Part shown: positions 1-5,786 of the stretch, one piece after another
Layout: each line of letters opens with the position of its first letter
Numbering within the stretch: the first letter of the stretch is position 1
Position numbers and translations under genes: made by a program
Assembly (NCBI GenBank): GCA_947623645.1
Contig: CANQHK010000055.1
Coordinates: 1 to 8,055, forward strand
DNA from: an uncultured Bacilli bacterium
GTDB lineage: Bacteria; Bacillota_I; Bacilli_A; RF39; UBA660
Length of the DNA: 8,055 nt
Direction of reading: 5' to 3'
The notes under the pieces: generated by a model
Databases searched by the model: none
Seen by the model: the letters and a program-made list of their open reading frames with translations, nothing else
What the model was told of the DNA's origin: nothing

Positions 1-2
1 TA

Positions 3-674
3 AAAGCAGGAGAAAAGTTACTTTCAAATCTTTCTTCTTATCAAAATGGGCACATTTATGTTCAAAGTTTATCTTCTATGCTTCCCGTTTTATTTTTAAA
101 TCCGAAGCCTAGAGAAGATATTTTAGATATGGCAGCATCTCCCGGTTCCAAAACGACACAGATTGCTGCTCTTACCAACAATGAAGCTTTTCTTACTGCC
201 GTTGAAAAGAATCCAATTCGAAAAAAACGTCTTGAATATAATTTGCAAAAACAGGGAGTTCGTCATTGTTTGGTCATGCAGAAAGATAGCCGATTTTTGG
301 ATTCTTCTTTTTCCTTTGACAAAATTCTTTTGGATGCGCCTTGTAGCGGAAGTGGAACGATTTCTTTAAAAAATGCTATTTCCTTTGAAGAAAAATCTTT
401 TTCCTATTTACAAAAACTACAAAAGGAACTTTTAAAAAAAGCTTCTTCTCTTTTAAAAAGTGGACAAGTTCTCGTTTATTCCACTTGCTCTATTTTAGAA
501 GAAGAAAATGAAGAGGTTGTGCTTTCTTTATTAGAAACCAATCAGTTTACTGTTTTACCAATTTCTCTTTCCAAAGAAATTGCTGTTCTTCCAACAAAAA
601 TTGAAGGAACGGTTTGTATTTTACCGAATGAATTTATGGAAGGATTCTTTCTTGCTCTACTTCAAAAGAAATAA
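3..674 (+). CDS. RsmB/NOP-family RNA (cytosine-C5) methyltransferase, 5' end missing
   Basis: The frame is open from the window edge (first full codon at base 3) to TAA at 672-674, giving 223 visible residues, so the true start lies upstream. The protein transfers a methyl group from S-adenosylmethionine to C5 of cytosine in RNA, probably rRNA. Visible motifs, numbered from base 3: the IYVQSLSSM lead-in, SAM-binding motif I LDMAASPGSKTTQ (about 41-53), motif IV DAPCSGSG with Cys114, and motif VI YSTCS with Cys162. In this family the TC cysteine attacks the base and the PC cysteine helps release the product. The protein ends right after the EGFFLALL block that closes the catalytic domain, so there is no C-terminal PUA or RsmF-type extension. 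This suggests a short RsmB/NOP-type enzyme rather than RsmF. The exact target base cannot be read from the sequence. An ATG at 78 is internal, because conserved sequence continues upstream of it. Confidence 0.9.
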   Translation, partial: KAGEKLLSNLSSYQNGHIYVQSLSSMLPVLFLNPKPREDILDMAASPGSKTTQIAALTNNEAFLTAVEKNPIRKKRLEYNLQKQGVRHCLVMQKDSRFLDSSFSFDKILLDAPCSGSGTISLKNAISFEEKSFSYLQKLQKELLKKASSLLKSGQVLVYSTCSILEEENEEVVLSLLETNQFTVLPISLSKEIAVLPTKIEGTVCILPNEFMEGFFLALLQKK

Positions 675-683
675 AAAAATCTC

Positions 684-712
684 TTGACGAATAGGGATTC
701 CTATATTAAACT
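684..712 (+). promoter_or_regulatory. Probable sigma-A promoter of the ClpX-like gene
   Basis: A -35 box TTGACG (684-689) is followed by a 17-base spacer and a -10-like TAAACT (707-712; four of six match TATAAT). The downstream gene has a strong AGGAGG (732-737) eight bases before its ATG at 746. The spacer carries a small inverted repeat, ATAGG-GATT-CCTAT, which could be an operator. No terminator is visible after the methyltransferase, so read-through is also possible. Confidence 0.5.
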
Positions 713-745
713 AAAAAGAAATAAGTTTACAAGGAGGGTTTTGAA

Positions 746-2797
746 ATGGATGATGATATTTATTATGCAGTTCTTATGAAAGTACATTATTTAAATGATG
801 ATACCAATATGTATATACCAGATTATTTAATTGAAGGAAGTTTAATTTTTCCAGAGGAAGATTCTTCTGAAGATGCTTATTTTCAAGATGATTTAGGAGA
901 ATTTTATGTAGAGATGAGTTCTTTGGATTCTTTGGAAAGAGGAAATAATAAAGCGGTTGGTTTTCCAATTTCTAAAACAGAACTTTTAAAGCGTTATCCA
1001 GGGGAAAGTTTAGAGGATGCGAAACAATATTATTATGGAGAATTTAAAGATGAAATTCATATTGGAGCTTACTCAATCGACGATGATGGAAATGAAAATG
1101 TAGAAATTCGTTCCATCGATGTTAAAAATCTTTTTTTGGAAGAAAATAAATCCTTTACTACTCAAACGATTGTAGAAAAACAATCTGTTCCTCAACAGAA
1201 TTTTAATAAAGAGGTTGTTTTACAATTCGAGAAAGAATATTTAAAGAATCTTTTGAGCCTTTCTTCCGAAGAAATTAAAAAAACTTTAGAAAAATTTTAT
1301 CGTCATGTCGAGGATATTACGGAAGAAGAGGATGGACAAGATGTTTTGGCACAAGAAATTCATTTTACAGAAGAAAATATTACGGGAATTTTAGTTTCTC
1401 ATTTTTTTCAAATGTTCTTTATTCGTTTTCATGATTTAACAAAGAAAGAGGAGTTTTTGGAACTTTTGGAGAAAACACAAGAGGGTATTTTAGAAATTAT
1501 GTGTATAATCGATAAGAAAAAAGCGGATAAGAATAAAATTTTTGAAGTTTTGGAATATTTGGAGTCGCTTTATGATACTTTAGATTTGATCAGTAGAAAA
1601 GATGCTTTACAGGATTTCATTGATTGTTTAACAGAATTGGAATTGAAAAAGCAAGATGAACTTTATCAAACTTTACCAAATAATATTGAATATATTTTAA
1701 CGCATGAAGAAGTGGAGGAAAAAGAAGAGGGGTTAAGTCCAGAGTTGGATGTTCTTAAAATGAAAGCATTTTTGGATCAACGGGTTATTGGTCAAGAAAG
1801 AGCTAAGAGGGAAGTGATTTCTTCTATTGTTGAAAATGCTTTGATTGAGGATTCTCGAAATAAAAATTCTTGTCTTTTAGTGGGACCTACAGGAAGTGGA
1901 AAAACTTTAATTGCTGAAACGTTGGGGGAATATTTAAAAAAGCCTATTTCTATTTTTGATCTTACACAAGTTACTGCTGCTGGATATATTGGAGAAAAAG
2001 TAGAAAATTCTTTGGTTCGGCTTTTGGAACAAGCAAAGGGAAATCTAGAAAAAGCCCAAAGAGGAATTCTTGTTTTTGAAGAAATCGATAAGAAAGGTTC
2101 TGGAAGTAATTCGGATATTAGTGGAAAAGCGGTTCTTAATACTTTGCTTCCATTTATCCAAGGATCTACTTATTATGTACGATATAATGGGAAAAATGTT
2201 GCTTTTAATACTTCTCAAGTTACTTTTTTTGCGACAGGTTCTTTTGCAGAAGCAGTGGACGAACTTTCTAAAAATCGAGGAAATAAGATTGGATTTCAAC
2301 TAGAAAAGGAAGAAAAACAGGAAGATATTGATTATGTGGAACTTACGGTTGATGATTTAGTAAAATATGGACAAATTCCAAGAGAGTTAGCAGGAAGAAT
2401 GATTCTTTGTCAACTCCACGGACATACGAAGGAAAGTTTAATTCAAATTATGGAAAACTCAGATATTAGTGCTTTGTTGTCCGAACAACAGGTTTTTCAA
2501 AAATTGGGTGTTCGCCTAGAGTGGACAAGAGGGTATTTGGAAAAAGCAGCAGAGAAAGCTCTTGCCTTAAAAGTTGGAGGACGTTCGATTAAAAAGATTG
2601 TGGAAGATTCTGTCTTGGAGGTACGTTGGCTTATTCTTTCGAAATATTTCGATGGAAAACCATATAAAAAAGTTCTTTTAACCGAAGATACTATTCTCGA
2701 TAACAAAAATTGTATTCTTTTTGATCAAGAAGATCGAGAAGTTCTTTTAAAAGATGTTCTTATGCCGGAAGAGAAAGCAAAAGTATTAAAAAAATAA
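746..2797 (+). CDS. ClpX-like AAA+ ATPase with a large non-ClpX N-terminal region
   Basis: This 683-residue protein is probably an ATP-driven protein unfoldase. From about residue 335 it follows ClpX: VIGQ (347-350), Walker A GPTGSGKT (380-387), pore loop GYIG (413-416), Walker-B region LVFEEID (E445, E446, D448), sensor-1 region FFATGSF, an IGF tripeptide (515-517) where ClpX docks on ClpP, arginine finger in AGRM (R551), and sensor 2 GGR (R613). Residues 1 to about 340 replace the four-cysteine zinc-binding domain of ClpX. They are acidic, with an N-terminal part rich in Asp/Tyr and a later part that looks helical, and I recognise no domain in them. ClpX is usually about 410-430 residues, so this is a long paralogue. 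Oddities: Glu replaces the usual Walker-B Asp, and the RKH loop that contacts substrate in ClpX is absent. AGGAGG at 732-737 fixes the start. The 66-base gap before comEA shows no terminator. The AAA+/ClpX-like assignment is secure; ClpP partnership is inferred from IGF; the substrate is unknown. Confidence 0.88.
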   Translation: MDDDIYYAVLMKVHYLNDDTNMYIPDYLIEGSLIFPEEDSSEDAYFQDDLGEFYVEMSSLDSLERGNNKAVGFPISKTELLKRYPGESLEDAKQYYYGEFKDEIHIGAYSIDDDGNENVEIRSIDVKNLFLEENKSFTTQTIVEKQSVPQQNFNKEVVLQFEKEYLKNLLSLSSEEIKKTLEKFYRHVEDITEEEDGQDVLAQEIHFTEENITGILVSHFFQMFFIRFHDLTKKEEFLELLEKTQEGILEIMCIIDKKKADKNKIFEVLEYLESLYDTLDLISRKDALQDFIDCLTELELKKQDELYQTLPNNIEYILTHEEVEEKEEGLSPELDVLKMKAFLDQRVIGQERAKREVISSIVENALIEDSRNKNSCLLVGPTGSGKTLIAETLGEYLKKPISIFDLTQVTAAGYIGEKVENSLVRLLEQAKGNLEKAQRGILVFEEIDKKGSGSNSDISGKAVLNTLLPFIQGSTYYVRYNGKNVAFNTSQVTFFATGSFAEAVDELSKNRGNKIGFQLEKEEKQEDIDYVELTVDDLVKYGQIPRELAGRMILCQLHGHTKESLIQIMENSDISALLSEQQVFQKLGVRLEWTRGYLEKAAEKALALKVGGRSIKKIVEDSVLEVRWLILSKYFDGKPYKKVLLTEDTILDNKNCILFDQEDREVLLKDVLMPEEKAKVLKK

Positions 2798-2816
2798 AAA
2801 AAATAAAATTTAGACG

Positions 2817-2845
2817 ATGACATTTTGGATTTTTTTACGAATAAT
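2817..2845 (+). promoter_or_regulatory. Possible promoter of comEA-comEC
   Basis: ATGACA (2817-2822, five of six match TTGACA) is followed by 17 bases and AATAAT (2840-2845, five of six match TATAAT). The expected transcript start near 2852 would fall on the Shine-Dalgarno sequence, leaving a very short leader, which counts against it. The competence genes could instead be read through from the ClpX-like gene. Confidence 0.35.
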
Positions 2846-2863
2846 AATAGTAGGAGGTGTAAA

Positions 2864-3598
2864 ATGGATTCGTTTAAATTTTTTTTGGAAAAGTATCGAA
2901 AAGAGCTTTTTCTAGGGGGCTCATTTTTGCTTTTGATTTTTTTGGGATTCTTTCTTTTTACTTTTTGGAGGGAAGAGGATACTTTTGTTGAAGTGGATTC
3001 CTCTTTGGAAGAAAACTTAGAAAAAGAAGAAGTAAAAAAAGAAGAAGATTCTACAAATTCTTTGGTAGAAGTCGATATTAAGGGAGAAGTAGTACATCCT
3101 GGAGTTTATCAGGTAGATTGTATGAAACGTGTACAAGATGTGATTGATTTAGCTGGAGGGCTTACAGATCAAGCTAGTACAGAAGTGAATAATTTAAGCA
3201 AAAAAGTTTTTGATGAAATGGTTATTATTATTTATTCGAAAGAGGAGGTTTCCGATTTTAAAAAAACGGTTGAAGAAAAACAGGAAGTATTAAAATCGAT
3301 TCAAGAAAAGGGCAATTTTGAAAATCATGATAGTTTGGTGGAAGAAAAAGATTTTCAACAGGATCAAAATGTAGAAGAATCTTTGAAAGAAGAAGCTCCA
3401 TCTTCGAAGAAAATTTCCATTAATCAAGCAACTTTAGAAGAACTTATGAGTTTATCTGGAATTGGAGAAAGTAAAGCACAAGCAATTATTGATTATCGAA
3501 ATACGAATGGACCTTTTACGAAATTGGAAGATTTAATGCTTGTAAGAGGAATTGGAGAAGCTATTTTTGAAAAAATTAAAGATTCTATTGAACTTTAG
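2864..3598 (+). CDS. comEA: ComEA, membrane-anchored DNA receptor for transformation
   Basis: ComEA binds double-stranded DNA outside the membrane and passes it to the ComEC channel. The 244-residue protein has a short basic cytoplasmic N-terminus, one membrane segment (about 15-35), an acidic Lys/Glu-rich linker, an SLBB domain (about 68-125, with VDIKGEVVHPG at 70-80), a second charged linker (about 130-183) and a C-terminal helix-hairpin-helix DNA-binding domain (about 184-243). The HhH domain shows SINQAT, LSGIGESKAQ and VRGIGEAI, the two GIG hairpins typical of the family. The ATG at 2864 is chosen because AGGAGG (2852-2857) lies six bases upstream. A TTG at 2825 would add 13 non-conserved residues that read through that ribosome binding site. 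The 3' end overlaps comEC, which indicates translational coupling. Length and domain order match ComEA of Gram-positive bacteria. Confidence 0.95.
   Translation: MDSFKFFLEKYRKELFLGGSFLLLIFLGFFLFTFWREEDTFVEVDSSLEENLEKEEVKKEEDSTNSLVEVDIKGEVVHPGVYQVDCMKRVQDVIDLAGGLTDQASTEVNNLSKKVFDEMVIIIYSKEEVSDFKKTVEEKQEVLKSIQEKGNFENHDSLVEEKDFQQDQNVEESLKEEAPSSKKISINQATLEELMSLSGIGESKAQAIIDYRNTNGPFTKLEDLMLVRGIGEAIFEKIKDSIEL
3554..3560 (+). promoter_or_regulatory. Ribosome binding site that sets the comEC start
   Basis: GGAGAAG lies inside the comEA 3' end, six bases before TTG at 3567, and is the best-placed Shine-Dalgarno for comEC. The TTG at 3552 has its purine block (AGAGGA) only one base away, and the TTG at 3588 has none. 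The choice of 3567 rests on this spacing. Confidence 0.5.
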
Positions 3599-5615
3599 AT
3601 TCCTTTTTGTCCTTTTCATTTTAATAGCACTCTTCCGTGTTTTTATGTTTCTGACTCTTCCTTTCAAAAGTACTTTTTCATCTACTGATAAAAATTTCGT
3701 TGGACAAGTTGTAGAAATTAAAGAAAAGGAAGAGAGTTTACAGATTCTTCTTCAAACTGGAAAAGAAAAAATTATAGGGTTTTACGATGGAAAAAAAGAT
3801 CTTGATCTTTCTTTTCATGATACGGTTCTTGTAACGGGTGTAATCGAACCACTTTCACGGGCTCGTAACTTTTATTTATTCGATTATCAAAAATATGGAA
3901 AAAGTAAAAATATGTATTTTCAAATAGAAATTGATTCGATTCAAATTTTAAAGAAAAATAAAAATATCTTCTATAAAATTCGTACCTTTCTTCAAAAAAG
4001 AATCGATTCTTTTTCTTCGAATGACTATCTTTTGGCAATGATTTTGGGAGATTCTTCGAAAATTTCAGAGCAAGCAATGGAAAGCTACAGAAAGAATGGA
4101 ATTTCTCATTTATTTTCGATTTCGGGAATGCATGTTTTATTTCTTGCAGGATTTATTTCCAAACTTTTAGAAAAAATGAAGCTTCCTTTTTTTCTTGAAA
4201 TTCTTTTGTTTTTTCTTTTTTTCCTTTTTTATTCCTTTTTAGTTGGATTTGGTGCATCAGTTTTAAGAAGTAGTTTTAGTTTTCTTTTCTTTCGGATAAA
4301 AGATCAGAAAAAATTAAATCTTTCTTCCATTTCTCTTTTTGCTCTTCTTTTCTTTAGCTTTCTTTTGATTCATCCTGCTTACTTTATCGACATTGGTTTT
4401 CAATATTCTTTTTTGATTAGTTTTACTTTACTTCTTTTTTCTAAGATGATTCAAAAACAAAAAAATGCTCTTTTTAAAGTTCTTATGATTTCTTATCTTG
4501 CAACGGTAGCATCTCTTCCTATCAGTGTTTATTATTTTCATCAGATTTCTCTTCTTACTCCTATTTTTAATCTTCTTTTTGTTCCTTTCTTTTCCTTTTT
4601 TCTTTTTCCCCTTAGTTTTTTAACTTTTTTCTTTCCTATTTTGGATTCTTTTTACCAATTTTTGGTTTTGATCTTTGAAAATTTATCGATTTTTCTTTCT
4701 CAATTTGCTTTTGTTCTTATTATGAAAGCACCTGCTGTTTTCGAATTTTGCTTTTTAGGTTTTCTTTCTTTTTTTACCCTTTTTCTTTTTGGGAGAAACA
4801 AGAAGATTCATTGGTTATTTTTTCTTTTGGGATGTTTTTTCTATCATCAAGGAAATGTTCTTTTTCCTGAAAATTATGTGGTTTTATTTGATGTAGGGCA
4901 GGGGGACTCGGTGCTTCTTCATAGTGGTGGAAAAAATATTCTTATTGATACCGGAGGTAGTTTGTATCAGGACATTGCTGAAAATGTATTAATTCCATCC
5001 TTTCAAGCAAGAGGAATTACAAAGATTGATGTTCTCGTTCTTACCCACGGAGATTTTGACCACATGGGTGCAGCAGAATCTTTGGTAAATTCTTTTCCGG
5101 TTGATCGAGTTATTTTTAATATGGATTCTTATAATCCACTGGAAAAAAATCTTATTTGTGTATTAGAACAAAAAAAGATTCCAACTTTTCAGGGTCTAAA
5201 GGAGTTTCAGTCGGGTGCTTATCACATTCAATTTTTAAATACAAGAATTTATGATAATGAAAATGATAATTCCAATGTTCTTTATTTTTGCTATCATCAT
5301 CTTCAATTTCTTTTTATGGGAGATGCTGGGTATTTGCGGGAAAAAGAAATTTTAGAAAAATATTCTCTTTCTAATATCGATTTCTTGAAAGTTGGACATC
5401 ATGGATCTGATACTAGCAGTAGTAAAGGATTTATTGATCAAATTCAACCGAAGAATTCCCTTATTTCTGTTGGTGAAAATAATCGGTATGGTCATCCGAA
5501 AAAACAAGTATTACAAATTTTATCAAGTTCCCATATTTATAGAACCGATCAGGATGGAAGTATTGAAATTCATCTTTTTAAGAATGGTTATAAAATTAAA
5601 ACTTGTATGTCTTAA
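3567..5615 (+). CDS. comEC: ComEC/Rec2, DNA uptake channel with metallo-beta-lactamase domain
   Basis: ComEC forms the membrane channel that takes single-stranded DNA into the cell during transformation. The protein has about 682 residues, slightly short for the family. In order: an N-terminal membrane segment, a soluble DUF4131/OB-like region (about 40-125), the multi-span Competence domain with HLFSISGMHV (181-190), a run of Phe/Leu-rich membrane segments to about residue 430, and a C-terminal metallo-beta-lactamase domain. That domain has DVGQGDS (442-448), the metal motif HGDFDH (494-499), a GDAG block with D586, and GHHGSD (H611, H612, D615). All expected metal ligands are present, so the domain could be an active nuclease, the role proposed for the second strand. 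The likely start is TTG 3567, about 32 bases inside comEA; alternatives are TTG 3552 and TTG 3588. ATG 3646 would remove the first membrane segment. comEB, found between comEA and comEC in Bacillus subtilis, is absent. A terminator follows at 5722. Confidence 0.95.
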   Translation: MKKLKILLNFRFLFVLFILIALFRVFMFLTLPFKSTFSSTDKNFVGQVVEIKEKEESLQILLQTGKEKIIGFYDGKKDLDLSFHDTVLVTGVIEPLSRARNFYLFDYQKYGKSKNMYFQIEIDSIQILKKNKNIFYKIRTFLQKRIDSFSSNDYLLAMILGDSSKISEQAMESYRKNGISHLFSISGMHVLFLAGFISKLLEKMKLPFFLEILLFFLFFLFYSFLVGFGASVLRSSFSFLFFRIKDQKKLNLSSISLFALLFFSFLLIHPAYFIDIGFQYSFLISFTLLLFSKMIQKQKNALFKVLMISYLATVASLPISVYYFHQISLLTPIFNLLFVPFFSFFLFPLSFLTFFFPILDSFYQFLVLIFENLSIFLSQFAFVLIMKAPAVFEFCFLGFLSFFTLFLFGRNKKIHWLFFLLGCFFYHQGNVLFPENYVVLFDVGQGDSVLLHSGGKNILIDTGGSLYQDIAENVLIPSFQARGITKIDVLVLTHGDFDHMGAAESLVNSFPVDRVIFNMDSYNPLEKNLICVLEQKKIPTFQGLKEFQSGAYHIQFLNTRIYDNENDNSNVLYFCYHHLQFLFMGDAGYLREKEILEKYSLSNIDFLKVGHHGSDTSSSKGFIDQIQPKNSLISVGENNRYGHPKKQVLQILSSSHIYRTDQDGSIEIHLFKNGYKIKTCMS

Positions 5616-5658
5616 AAAAATTGGAACTTTTTTTGGAAAACTCCATACAATATATTGG

Positions 5659-5688
5659 AACGCAAAACTAAAAAAGTTTTTTTGCGTT
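5659..5688 (+). other. Hairpin in the comEC 3' region
   Basis: AACGCAAAACT (5659-5669) can pair with AGTTTT...GCGTT (5675-5688), with a three-T bulge and a five-A loop. No T run follows on either strand, so it is not a standard terminator. It could protect the comEC mRNA 3' end or act as a first, weak stop. Pairing was judged by eye. Confidence 0.35.
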
Positions 5689-5721
5689 TATATAGATGGG
5701 AAGGTTTTAATCTTTCTTTGG

Positions 5722-5744
5722 AAAAGACTTGAAAAAGTCTTTTT
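5722..5744 (+). terminator. Intrinsic terminator after comEC
   Basis: AAAAGACTT (5722-5730) pairs perfectly with AAGTCTTTT (5735-5743) around a GAAA tetraloop, and the downstream arm ends in a T run. It lies 107 bases after the comEC stop and would end the comEA-comEC transcript. The stem is only nine pairs and AT-rich, so termination may be partial. Confidence 0.65.
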
Positions 5745-5757
5745 CATTTGGTAAAAT
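5729..5757 (+). promoter_or_regulatory. Strong sigma-A promoter of the surface protein gene
   Basis: TTGAAA (5729-5734) and TAAAAT (5752-5757) are separated by exactly 17 bases, close to consensus. The predicted transcript start is near 5764, giving a leader of about 23 bases with AAGGAG. The -35 box lies in the loop and stem of the preceding terminator, so the two signals share DNA. Confidence 0.7.
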
Positions 5758-5771
5758 GTTTATAGAAAATA

Positions 5772-5777
5772 AAGGAG
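5772..5777 (+). promoter_or_regulatory. Ribosome binding site that sets the surface protein start
   Basis: AAGGAG ends nine bases before ATG 5787. The in-frame ATG at 5778 directly abuts this site and so cannot use it. The start is therefore 5787, and the protein begins MKSLPRS. Confidence 0.7.
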
Positions 5778-5786
5778 ATGGAGCTT

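Noticed and set aside
684..706. TATATT at 701-706 region as the -10 box of the ClpX-like gene
   Set aside because: Its spacing from TTGACG is only about 12 bases, too short for sigma-A. TAAACT at 707-712 has the right 17-base spacing.
3772..4077. A 101-codon open frame on the - strand inside comEC
   Set aside because: It is antisense to the conserved N-terminal part of ComEC, and its Phe/Tyr/Lys content is what the complement of this AT-rich strand would give.
4190..4640. Long pyrimidine-rich (T and C) tracts on the + strand
   Set aside because: They are explained by TTT, CTT and TCT codons for Phe, Leu and Ser in ComEC membrane segments. No separate structure is needed.
5392..5754. A 120-codon open frame on the + strand across the comEC end and the gap
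   Set aside because: Its first two-thirds overlap the conserved metallo-beta-lactamase end of comEC in another frame. It has no good ribosome binding site and its product has no recognisable motif.
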